Positions 1 through 5,491 of a stretch of DNA of 5,491 bases are shown here, one piece after another (positions within the stretch are counted from its first letter, which is position 1; the number at the start of each line of letters is the position of its first letter). The position numbers were made by a program, and so were the translations under genes. The DNA is taken from contig DAOWER010000033.1 in assembly GCA_030638405.1 (NCBI GenBank), positions 1 to 5,491 of the forward strand, given 5' to 3'. Source of the stretch: Candidatus Eiseniibacteriota bacterium (lineage in GTDB: Bacteria > Joyebacterota > Joyebacteria > Joyebacterales > Joyebacteraceae). Below the pieces are notes generated by a model, which was given only the letters and a program-made list of their open reading frames with translations, made no database searches and had not been told where the DNA came from.

Positions 1-735
1 AAGGCGGCGGCCGAGGAGGCGCGGGAGAAGATCTTCGACCTGGTGAACCGCGCGCTCGGGCACGACCGCGAGTCGCTCTACCTCGAGGACGAGAAGGTGA
101 AGAGCACCGCCGCCACCGACTTCGAGCTGCCGCTTGAGGATTTCGTGATCGCGGGCATCTGTATGGAGGACGGCACATTCCGTGGCGGGCCGATACTCGG
201 GAGCGGTATGTTCATGCCGGAGTTCAGCTCGGCGCTGTCCGACCCCGAGACGAGTCAGGGCGGTCATCCGAACGTTCACTACACCGTCGGAGCGGCGGGC
301 GTCGTGCTCGAGATAGACAGAGAGACGGGGAAGATGCGCGTGCTCAAGACCGCGCTCGCAGTCGACGTCGGACAGGCCATCAACCCGAACCTGGTCGAGA
401 GCCAGATCACGGGCGGGCTGCTCCAGGGGCTTGCCACGGTCCTCTACGAGGACATGCGGTTCGACGAGCAGGGCAGGCTGCTCAATCCCAACTTCACCGA
501 CTACAAGATACCGACCTCGCTCGACGTGCCGGACGAGATGATCCCCATCATCATCGAAGTGCCGCAGCCCGACGGGCCGTTCGGTGCGCGCGGCGTGGGT
601 GAACACACGATGATCCCGGCGGCCCCGATGATCGCGAATGCGGTCGAGGACGCGTTGGGGGTCCGCATCAAGTCGATGCCGGTTACAGCGGAGAAGGTGG
701 CGCTGGCCGTGATGCAGAAGGAGAAGACGTTGTAG
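1..735 (+). CDS. Xanthine dehydrogenase/aldehyde oxidase-family molybdopterin-binding subunit, C-terminal part (5' end outside window)
   Basis: The frame is open from base 1 to the TAG at 733-735, giving 244 residues; the start lies upstream of the window. Family subunits are usually about 700-800 residues, so roughly the last third is seen. Enzymes of this family hydroxylate a purine, aldehyde or N-heterocycle at a molybdenum centre and pass electrons to FeS and FAD partners in the cytoplasm. Seen directly: 'DVGQAINP' (residues 122-129) followed by 'ESQITGGLLQGL', the conserved cofactor-binding stretch, and 'GARGVGEH' (195-202), whose Glu201 (codon 601-603) corresponds to the catalytic base of xanthine oxidase. 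The end, 'IPAAPMIANAVEDALGVRI', is the usual family C-terminus. The substrate cannot be inferred from this part, and no FeS or FAD subunit follows downstream, so partners must lie upstream or elsewhere. Family assignment is firm; xanthine versus other substrate is open. Confidence 0.93.
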   Translation, partial: KAAAEEAREKIFDLVNRALGHDRESLYLEDEKVKSTAATDFELPLEDFVIAGICMEDGTFRGGPILGSGMFMPEFSSALSDPETSQGGHPNVHYTVGAAGVVLEIDRETGKMRVLKTALAVDVGQAINPNLVESQITGGLLQGLATVLYEDMRFDEQGRLLNPNFTDYKIPTSLDVPDEMIPIIIEVPQPDGPFGARGVGEHTMIPAAPMIANAVEDALGVRIKSMPVTAEKVALAVMQKEKTL

Positions 736-769
736 CGCGTGGCCGGGGCGCGCTGCCCAAACACAGACA

Positions 770-797
770 CGCCCCCGGGCCAGCTGACTCGGGGGCG
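770..797. terminator. Hairpin between convergent genes, probable bidirectional terminator
   Basis: CGCCCCCG (770-777) and CGGGGGCG (790-797) are perfect 8-bp inverted repeats around a 12-base loop. The hairpin lies 35 bases after the stop of the molybdopterin subunit gene and 25 bases after the stop of the minus-strand hydrolase gene. Read on the minus strand it is followed by a T-rich stretch (7 T in the first 11 bases); on the plus strand no T run follows. It therefore fits intrinsic termination better for the minus-strand transcript, and may simply block read-through for the other. Confidence 0.6.
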
Positions 798-822
798 CCT
801 CGATTCCTAGCTCGCGTGGCGG

Positions 823-2343
823 TCACTTCAGAAGGAGCATCTTCCGCTCGAGCGTTCCGCCATCCGTTTCGAGCCGGTAGAGGTAGACGCCCGTTCCCAC
901 CTCACGACCCCCGTCGGTCTTCCCGTCCCACTCGGCCCGGTGAGTCCCGGGTCCCCGAAGCTCATCGAGCAGCGTCGCCACGAGCCGGCCGCTAACGTCG
1001 TAGACGGCGAGCCTGCACTCCGACGGTGCCTGGAGCCCGAAGGCGATCTTGGTCCTGGGATTGAACGGGTTGGGGGAGTTCTGCCGCAGCACGGGCTTCC
1101 CTGCCGCGTCCTCCACACCCATCTGACACCCGAAGAGGTCCCAGACGCTGAGTTCCGTCGGCGGTTCGGTGTAGGCCGGCTGTGAGTACGTGTCCATCGA
1201 CCAGAGCAGCAGCCCCTCCGATTCCACGTACTGGATGCACTGGATGTTTGATCCGAACGTCCCGGCCGCGCCGGCCATCACCTCCCAGCTCCGTTCGCAC
1301 GACATGTCCGTGCTCACCGCAAGCGAGTCGACGATGCCGTCGTAGCGGTAGCAGTAGACGGGTGGGTAGAGCGCGCGGAAGTGGTTCGTCGCGACGAGAT
1401 GGTCGCCCGGCACCGCGGTGTTGTCGGACGCGTCGCGTACGGCGACGCCCGCCTCGTTGTTCGACTCGATGACGATGGGCCTCGAGCTTGAGCCCTCGTC
1501 CATCGTCACGTGGACGATCGTGTCTATGTTGCGGGCGCGGTCCGAGATGGCGGCGGCCACGTCGGCCGGGGCGTGCTGTCCGCTGCCGTCGTAGTCTGCT
1601 TCCTCGATTCCGTTCCGCACAGTCAGGAGGATCGGATGGTAGGGCGGACCGCCCGTGCTGCTCTCGTTGTTGCCCATGTTGAGGTACGCCGACACGCCGG
1701 ACTCGCTGATGGCGGAGAGCGCCCCGAAGAGGCCCGCGTAGCCGATCGAGATCCACGGCTGCTCGTCAGCCTCGGATGGGAAGTGGACGGTGAGGAGCGG
1801 ATTGTCCGTGAGCGTAGGGTGCTTGCTCCAGTCGAGGAGCCTCGTCATAACGAGGTGCCCGTCGAGGAACGGGTCCGTGATGGTACTTGCGCCCCAGCTC
1901 GACATGCTCGAGCACGCGAAGGGCGCCGCGGCCGCCAGCGTGCTAAGGTCGACGATTGCGTTCGCGACCAGCATGTCGGTCGCGTTGATGTCCCTCATGA
2001 GCGTGCTGTTGTAGAGGCTGAGACCCGCGTCGGACATGCCCTGAATGACACCGTTCACTTCTGCTTGGTACTTCGCGTCGACCTCGTAGTTGCTCGTGTA
2101 GTGGAGCCGCATGAAGTAGTACGTCAGCGCTGACCCACCGCAGCAGTAGCCGACGATGTAGTCGTCGAACATCTCCTTGCCTTCCGCGCCCCTGAGGTAG
2201 CCGGCCGCGTAGCCGCGCTCGGCGTGCGTTCCCCAGACCGTCAGGATCGGCTTGCCGTCGATGACCTGGACGTGGCCGTTGACCTGTGCCGCGGCCGTGA
2301 GCGCGCAGGCGAGGAGCAGCAGCACCGCGATGGTCGCTCTCAT
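823..2343 (-). CDS. Secreted C45-like Ntn-hydrolase (acyl-CoA:6-APA acyltransferase-like) with C-terminal FlgD/T9SS-type module
   Basis: This 506-residue protein starts at ATG 2343, chosen because GGAGGG (2350-2355) sits 6 bases before it and a signal peptide begins there. The frame stays open to 2409, but the extra 22 residues are polar and would bury the signal. Residues 1-20 are a signal peptide ending 'TAAAQ'. 'HAERGYAAGYLRG' (40-52) matches the N-terminal segment of C45 proteins. 'FACSSMSSWG' (142-151) gives the likely nucleophile Cys144 (codon 1912-1914), 'MTRLLDW' (166-172) gives an Arg168-x-x-Asp171 pair spaced as in Ntn cysteine amidases, and 'ATNHF' (318-322) is another C45-like block. 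Family members cleave themselves before the Cys to form two chains, then hydrolyse or transfer amide bonds. Residues 422-506, from 'NSPNPFNP' through 'YDVSGRLV' to 'GTGVYLYRL', form a FlgD/type-IX-sorting-like beta domain, implying surface attachment or export. Several further cysteines could form disulfides outside the cytoplasm. Substrate unknown; acyltransferase, peptidase or amidase are all possible. Confidence 0.85.
   Translation of the reverse strand: MRATIAVLLLLACALTAAAQVNGHVQVIDGKPILTVWGTHAERGYAAGYLRGAEGKEMFDDYIVGYCCGGSALTYYFMRLHYTSNYEVDAKYQAEVNGVIQGMSDAGLSLYNSTLMRDINATDMLVANAIVDLSTLAAAAPFACSSMSSWGASTITDPFLDGHLVMTRLLDWSKHPTLTDNPLLTVHFPSEADEQPWISIGYAGLFGALSAISESGVSAYLNMGNNESSTGGPPYHPILLTVRNGIEEADYDGSGQHAPADVAAAISDRARNIDTIVHVTMDEGSSSRPIVIESNNEAGVAVRDASDNTAVPGDHLVATNHFRALYPPVYCYRYDGIVDSLAVSTDMSCERSWEVMAGAAGTFGSNIQCIQYVESEGLLLWSMDTYSQPAYTEPPTELSVWDLFGCQMGVEDAAGKPVLRQNSPNPFNPRTKIAFGLQAPSECRLAVYDVSGRLVATLLDELRGPGTHRAEWDGKTDGGREVGTGVYLYRLETDGGTLERKMLLLK
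826..1080 (-). other. Encoded C-terminal FlgD-like / type A sorting-like domain of the C45-like hydrolase
   Basis: This stretch encodes residues 422-506. It shows the hallmarks of these tails: an asparagine/proline-rich entry 'NSPNPFNPRTKI', the central 'LAVYDVSGRLVATL', a short 'WDGKTDGGREVGTGVY' turn, and a final strand 'ERKMLLLK' ending in Lys. In Bacteroidota such domains direct proteins through the type IX system; in other FCB-group lineages similar domains are common on secreted proteins but the route is less certain. The metallopeptidase encoded upstream lacks this tail. Confidence 0.85.
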
Positions 2344-2349
2344 GGTGGG

Positions 2350-2355
2350 CCCTCC
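2350..2355 (-). promoter_or_regulatory. Ribosome binding site deciding the start of the C45-like hydrolase
   Basis: GGAGGG on the minus strand lies 6 bases before ATG 2343. It supports that ATG, which opens directly into a signal peptide, over the in-frame upstream start at 2409, whose first 22 codons contain this site. Confidence 0.75.
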
Positions 2356-2399
2356 GTGGATGGCGGGAAGTGTCACATTCGCGTGGTGAACACGCCCCA

Positions 2400-2428
2400 A
2401 GCGTACCACAGCGGTCGCCCCTCGGCAA
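2400..2428 (-). promoter_or_regulatory. Weak sigma-70-like promoter candidate for the C45-like hydrolase
   Basis: On the minus strand TTGCCG (2423-2428, 4 of 6 to consensus) and TACGCT (2400-2405, 3 of 6, keeping the first TA and last T) are separated by exactly 17 bases. Transcription would begin near 2393, leaving about 50 bases of leader. The match is weak in GC-rich DNA and could be chance. It would let this gene be expressed independently of the metallopeptidase gene behind it. Confidence 0.25.
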
Positions 2429-2467
2429 GAAGCGCGCCGGTCAGGCCGCAGGTGTGTTCACAAGGAA

Positions 2468-2495
2468 GTGCACGGCGCGGCGCTGTGCCGCGCAC
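2468..2495 (-). terminator. Possible intrinsic terminator after the metallopeptidase gene
   Basis: Read on the minus strand, GTGCGCGGC (2487-2495) can pair with GCCGTGCAC (2468-2476) over 9 bp, with one G-U wobble and a 10-base loop. TTCCTTGT follows directly. It begins 21 bases past the metallopeptidase stop. The wobble is a mismatch on the opposite strand, so the hairpin is favoured for the minus transcript. The T tract is broken, so termination may be partial. Confidence 0.45.
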
Positions 2496-2516
2496 CACCG
2501 CGCCGCCACTCGGGAG

Positions 2517-4181
2517 CTACTTCGTGGTGAGGTTCACCACGATCGAGCCCGCTGCGAGCGCGATCGTACCCGGGCCCTCGTGAGTGAGCTCGAACCCGTC
2601 GCCAACTATCCGGAGTGCGTTGAAGTGCCGTACGTCCGCATCACGCTCGTCCGGGACGGGAGCGGCCGAGGCCGGTGCGGTGATCGCATCTCCGTCCACG
2701 GTGACCGTCTCGACGCTCGGCGCGTAGAAGACGACGGTCTTCCTGTATCCGTCGTAGTCGTTCTCCTCGAGCAGACCTACATCATGGAGTTCGAAGAAAG
2801 TCCCGTCGCGCTCGAGCGTGTAGACGTCGTAGCGGTCGCAGAGCTCGTGAGAGCCGCGGTCCACAACGAGCCGCCGTGCCGAGGTCGACCGCGACCGGTA
2901 GAGCCCGTTCGTGTCGAATGCGATCTCGATCCTGTTTCCTTGCTGCTGCTCGAACACCGCCAGCGCCTCACGGTAGGCGGCGAGGTGACTCTCTATCGAT
3001 CTCCCGGCCGCGGCCAGGAGGTCGGGGTAGCCGTGCCGCGCCCTGGCGGACTCGAGCAGCGCGGTGAGATCTTCCTGGCTCAGTCCCAGCCGCTCTCCGA
3101 GCAGGGGTGCGTAGGCGAAGTCCGGTGTGGACCGCTCGGCCTCCCGCTTCCAGTCAACGTCGAAGTAGTCGAGCAGAAATCCCTGTGCGCTCGCTACCGG
3201 GTAGATCCTGTTGCGCGGCAGGTCCTCCATCGGGATGGCGCCGTCCAGCATTGAGCCGCGGAAGTCCTCGAGCAGGAATCCCGGCAGCGCTGCGTGCTCC
3301 AGGCCGCGCCTGAGTGGAGGAGCATCCGGCACTGACGACTCGTAGTCCAATGCCCGGGCGAAGTCGAGGCATCGGAGCTCAACGTACCGGGCGGTTCCCT
3401 CCCGCGTCTCTTTGCCGCCCTCGTACGTCGCGATGAAGCTGTCTGCGCGCGCCCACCTGTGCGCTCGCACGGCGACGAACTGCGCCGTCGCCTCATTCGC
3501 GAGGTCAGCGTCGTCCGCCCACGCTGCCTCGATAGCTTCTACCAGAAGGGCCATCTCGAGGTAGGCGAGAGCCGCGTTCTCCACATCCTCGATCGGGTAC
3601 TCCTGCTCCCGCGCCCACTCGATGTCGCCGAAGACCTGGTCTTGATACTCATGGAACGCCTCATGGACGATGTACCCGAACATCTTGAGTTCGAGGTCCT
3701 CGAAGGACTCCGGCATTGACTCCGGGAAGCCGACCGCGACGGTCCGCACCCCGCCGGCGTCGTAGCCGAACGCGAGCTGCCCGACGAGGTTCCCGACCTG
3801 ACCCTCCCTGAAGCAGACGTCGGCACTGACTTCGGGCCAGCTCGGTGGAGGCGGCCCGAACCCCTCGGCCGCGTTCCCGCAGTTCAGGAGAAGCGCCCAT
3901 CGCTCCGGGATGTAGACCAGAAACGGCTGCCGGGCCAGATCGTACCCCGGCCAGATGTCTCCGGCGTGACTGGCGAACAAGCGGATGACTCCTTCGCAGG
4001 CCCTGAGGATATCGAGCTCCATGTCGGTGAGCGTCTCTTCGGACTGAGCGGGACCTGGAGAGGAGACTCCCTGCGCTGCAGGGGTTCCGGCGGCCGTGTC
4101 GGCAGCCTCTTGCGTGGCGGCCGCCGCGGCGAAGGCGGCGAGGACGGCCACAGCAGCCAGAGTCAACAGTGGTCGTGTCAT
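2517..4181 (-). CDS. Secreted HEAFH-motif putative zinc metallopeptidase, unnamed family
   Basis: This 554-residue protein starts at ATG 4181, since a perfect AGGAGGTGA lies upstream; the in-frame GTG at 4190 is itself part of that site. Residues 1-22 form an Ala/Leu-rich signal peptide, followed by an Ala/Pro/Ser/Glu-rich linker to about residue 50. The catalytic candidate is 'HEAFHEYQ' (173-180), an HExxH zinc site. 'REGTARYVE' (260-268) offers Glu261 as a gluzincin-type third ligand, 84 residues beyond His177. Between them lies a helix-rich stretch, 'ENAALAYLEMALLVEAI' (201-217). From memory this order resembles uncharacterised exported proteins with HEAFH, a Leu/Glu-rich helix and an EGxAxY motif, but I cannot name the family. 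From about residue 415 the protein looks beta-rich and ends without a sorting tail or transmembrane anchor. A hydrophobic signal without a convincing lipobox suggests release to the periplasm or outside. Peptidase activity is inferred from motifs alone. Confidence 0.8.
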   Translation of the reverse strand: MTRPLLTLAAVAVLAAFAAAAATQEAADTAAGTPAAQGVSSPGPAQSEETLTDMELDILRACEGVIRLFASHAGDIWPGYDLARQPFLVYIPERWALLLNCGNAAEGFGPPPPSWPEVSADVCFREGQVGNLVGQLAFGYDAGGVRTVAVGFPESMPESFEDLELKMFGYIVHEAFHEYQDQVFGDIEWAREQEYPIEDVENAALAYLEMALLVEAIEAAWADDADLANEATAQFVAVRAHRWARADSFIATYEGGKETREGTARYVELRCLDFARALDYESSVPDAPPLRRGLEHAALPGFLLEDFRGSMLDGAIPMEDLPRNRIYPVASAQGFLLDYFDVDWKREAERSTPDFAYAPLLGERLGLSQEDLTALLESARARHGYPDLLAAAGRSIESHLAAYREALAVFEQQQGNRIEIAFDTNGLYRSRSTSARRLVVDRGSHELCDRYDVYTLERDGTFFELHDVGLLEENDYDGYRKTVVFYAPSVETVTVDGDAITAPASAAPVPDERDADVRHFNALRIVGDGFELTHEGPGTIALAAGSIVVNLTTK

Positions 4182-4186
4182 GATCG

Positions 4187-4195
4187 TCACCTCCT
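4187..4195 (-). promoter_or_regulatory. Perfect Shine-Dalgarno of the metallopeptidase gene
   Basis: AGGAGGTGA on the minus strand is fully complementary to the usual 16S rRNA 3' end. Its AGGAGG core (4190-4195) lies 8 bases before ATG 4181. The GTG inside it at 4190 would have no ribosome site at proper distance, so ATG 4181 is the start. It predicts strong translation. Confidence 0.85.
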
Positions 4196-4226
4196 GTACC
4201 CGTTAGGACAACTCCGAGCGACCTCG

Positions 4227-4255
4227 AGTTTAGGGTACGCGGAATGCGGTGCCAA
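4227..4255 (-). promoter_or_regulatory. Sigma-70-like promoter of the metallopeptidase gene
   Basis: On the minus strand TTGGCA (4250-4255, 5 of 6 to TTGACA) and TAAACT (4227-4232, 4 of 6 to TATAAT) are spaced by exactly 17 bases. Transcription would start near 4220, giving a leader of about 39 bases that contains the strong Shine-Dalgarno. It is the best promoter match I found in the window. Confidence 0.55.
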
Positions 4256-4313
4256 GGCGACGGCTTCAGGGTCGCCGGAGTCCACGCACCCGCTGGCCAT
4301 TGGTCATTAATCC

Positions 4314-4325
4314 TTGCAACTGCAA
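4314..4325. repeat. Short dyad overlapping the possible -35 of the permease gene
   Basis: TTGCA-AC-TGCAA is a perfect 5-bp inverted repeat with a 2-base centre. Its place over the possible -35 in the divergent gap would suit a repressor site, but a dyad this short also arises by chance. Confidence 0.25.
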
Positions 4326-4342
4326 TGTGTATCTGTCACTAT
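4314..4342 (+). promoter_or_regulatory. Weak promoter candidate for the UMF1-type permease
   Basis: TTGCAA (4314-4319, 4 of 6) and CACTAT (4337-4342, 3 of 6) are 17 bases apart, in the least GC-rich part of the window (about 4300-4360). Transcription would begin near 4349, leaving a leader of about 30 bases. The -10 match is poor; the AT-richer setting and the position before the gene are the main support. Confidence 0.25.
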
Positions 4343-4364
4343 CAAGCTTCTGATTCTGAGCGCC

Positions 4365-4369
4365 GGGAG
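4365..4369 (+). promoter_or_regulatory. Ribosome binding site of the permease gene
   Basis: GGGAG lies 9 bases before ATG 4379 and supports that start. A rival is TTG 4421, preceded at 5 bases by GGAG (4412-4415), which would shorten the product by 14 residues. The in-frame ATG at 4325 has no visible ribosome site. Confidence 0.5.
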
Positions 4370-4378
4370 CAGCACCGA

Positions 4379-5491
4379 ATGCCGCTCACCGGCGGAAACG
4401 CACCCTACCGCGGAGCACCTTTGGTCAGAGACGAGCAGACCGGGCCCGACGAGAACCGCGACGCGCCGTCATCCCTGGCCTCCCAGGTCAGCGGGCGCGT
4501 CATCACCGCATGGTGCATGTACGACTGGGCCAATTCCCCGTTCGCGACGACTCTAATGTCGGCGCTCTTCCCGCCGTTCTTCCGTTCGCTCGTGATAAAC
4601 GCCGGACTTCCCGTCAGTGACGCGACCGCGTTCTGGGGCTACACTGCCTCCGCCGCGCTCCTGATAGGCGCGTTCATCTCGCCGCTCCTGGGGGCCGTCT
4701 CCGATTTCACCGGCGGGAAGAAGAGATACCTCGGCATCTTCGCCGGGGTTGGCATGGTGGCGACAGCGGCGTTCATCTTCATAGGCGATGACACGTGGTC
4801 CCTGGCGTCGGTACTGTACATAGTCGCCGCCATCGGGTTCTCCGGCTCCATAGTCTTCTACGAATCACTGCTCCCGCACATCACGACGAAGAAGACCATC
4901 GACGCGGTCTCATCGCGCGGCTACGCCATCGGCTACCTGGGCGGCGGCACGCTGCTTGCCATCAACGTACTCTGGGTCTCTCACCCGGAGTGGTTCGGAA
5001 TGCCTGACATCGGCTTCGCGCTCAGGGCGTCCTTCCTGAGCGTGGCCATCTGGTGGGCCATCTTCTCCATTCCCTTCTTCGCGAGAGTTCCGGAGCCTCC
5101 AGTCAGCGGGAGCAGGAGCAGCGGCCCCGGTCGCGCCGTCCTGCCGGAGGGGTTCTCGCGGCTGGTCCGCACCTTCCGAGAGGTACGGAAGTACAGGCAG
5201 CTCTTCGTGCTCCTGATCGCTTTCTGGGTCTACAGCGATGGAATCGGCACCATCATCCGCATGGCGACCGCATACGGTGACGAGATAGGCATCAGCATCA
5301 CCGACATGACGCTCGCGCTCGTCATCACCCAATTCGTCGCCGTGCCGTTCACGTTCCTGTTCAGCCGGCACGCCGGCTGGTCCGGTGAGAAGCGCTCGAT
5401 CGTGCTGACGCTTGCTGGCTACTCAAGCGTAAGCCCCTCGGACTTCTTCATAAAGACCTCGGTCCAGTTCTATGTCCTCTCGTTCGTCGTG
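4379..5491 (+). CDS. MFS permease, UMF1/Atg22-like family (3' end outside window)
   Basis: The frame is open from ATG 4379 through all 371 codons to the window edge. After about 44 polar residues the protein enters the family's first membrane segment with 'AWCMYDWANSPF' (44-55), the UMF1 signature. 'GAVSDFTGGKKR' (105-116) is the MFS motif-A loop after TM2. 'FYESLLPHI' (160-168) and 'SSRGYAIGYLGGG' (178-190) match UMF1 blocks around TM4-TM5. A polar cytoplasmic-type loop follows (about 228-270), and 'FWVYSDGIGTII' (282-293) opens the second six-helix half. About eight or nine of twelve expected membrane spans are present; relatives are usually 420-470 residues. UMF1 proteins sit in the inner membrane, and yeast Atg22 exports amino acids from the vacuole; the bacterial substrate is unknown. 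The last visible span contains 'YSSVSPSDFF', unusually polar for this position. The gene is divergent from the metallopeptidase gene, so a link to peptide breakdown products is only a suggestion. Confidence 0.9.
   Translation, partial: MPLTGGNAPYRGAPLVRDEQTGPDENRDAPSSLASQVSGRVITAWCMYDWANSPFATTLMSALFPPFFRSLVINAGLPVSDATAFWGYTASAALLIGAFISPLLGAVSDFTGGKKRYLGIFAGVGMVATAAFIFIGDDTWSLASVLYIVAAIGFSGSIVFYESLLPHITTKKTIDAVSSRGYAIGYLGGGTLLAINVLWVSHPEWFGMPDIGFALRASFLSVAIWWAIFSIPFFARVPEPPVSGSRSSGPGRAVLPEGFSRLVRTFREVRKYRQLFVLLIAFWVYSDGIGTIIRMATAYGDEIGISITDMTLALVITQFVAVPFTFLFSRHAGWSGEKRSIVLTLAGYSSVSPSDFFIKTSVQFYVLSFVV

Noticed and set aside
992..1756. 254-codon minus-strand frame inside the C45-like gene
   Set aside because: It is the same strand in another frame, and its product is extremely Arg-rich. 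The overlapping frame carries a signal peptide, catalytic motifs and a sorting tail.
1510..2133. 207-codon plus-strand frame antisense to the C45-like gene
   Set aside because: Arg/Val/Glu-rich low-information product, no ribosome site that stands out, and it is fully opposite a convincing gene.
2305..2343. Possible lipoprotein signal (LLAC at residues 10-13) in the C45-like hydrolase
   Set aside because: The segment before the Cys is too short and has Leu at -2. The hydrophobic core continues past it to a normal 'AAAQ' cleavage site.
2344..2409. 22-residue N-terminal extension of the C45-like hydrolase to the upstream start at 2409
   Set aside because: It would place polar residues before the signal peptide, and the extension contains the Shine-Dalgarno for ATG 2343.
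2370..3254. 294-codon plus-strand open frame antisense to both secreted hydrolase genes
   Set aside because: It lies opposite two well-supported genes, spans their intergenic gap, and its product is Arg/Val-rich with no recognisable domain. This is a typical GC-driven shadow frame.
4314..4556. 80-codon plus-strand frame at the start of the permease region
   Set aside because: It is out of frame with the permease, whose continuous 371-codon frame with UMF1 motifs explains this region; the product is Ser/Thr/Pro/Arg-rich with no domain.
4910..5371. 153-codon minus-strand frame opposite the permease
   Set aside because: Its charged, repetitive product is the usual antisense shadow of membrane-segment codons, and no promoter or ribosome site supports it.

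Overview
The window is GC-rich (well above 60% by eye), densely coding bacterial DNA holding four protein genes, two of them cut off by the window edges. No RNA gene, insertion sequence, CRISPR array or phage gene is visible. The best taxonomic clue is the tail of the second gene's product, a roughly 85-residue FlgD/type-IX-like C-terminal module starting with 'NSPNPFNP'. Together with high GC, this is typical of secreted proteins in FCB-group candidate phyla such as Eisenbacteria, Krumholzibacteriota or Latescibacterota. This assignment is an inference, not a proof.

Layout: (1) 1-735, plus strand: C-terminal 244 residues of the large molybdopterin-binding subunit of a xanthine dehydrogenase/aldehyde oxidase-family hydroxylase, with the catalytic glutamate present. 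(2) 736-822: a short convergent gap with a GC-rich hairpin, probably a shared terminator. (3) 823-2343, minus strand: a secreted Ntn-hydrolase resembling peptidase family C45 (acyl-CoA:6-APA acyltransferase-like), fused to the C-terminal sorting-type module. (4) 2344-2516: a gap with a possible terminator for the gene behind it and a weak promoter for the gene ahead. (5) 2517-4181, minus strand: a secreted HEAFH-type putative zinc metallopeptidase of no named family that I can assign. (6) 4182-4378: a divergent control region with a good sigma-70-like promoter and a perfect Shine-Dalgarno for the metallopeptidase. (7) 4379-5491 and beyond, plus strand: an MFS permease of the UMF1/Atg22-like family, running off the right edge with no stop.

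The two central minus-strand genes both make exported hydrolases and probably act outside the cytoplasm on amide or peptide substrates. The gap between them has its own terminator-like and promoter-like signals, so they need not be one operon. The permease is transcribed away from them and the oxidase subunit towards them, so neither is co-transcribed with them. I see no evidence for a new multi-gene system. The most interesting items are the two secreted hydrolases themselves.
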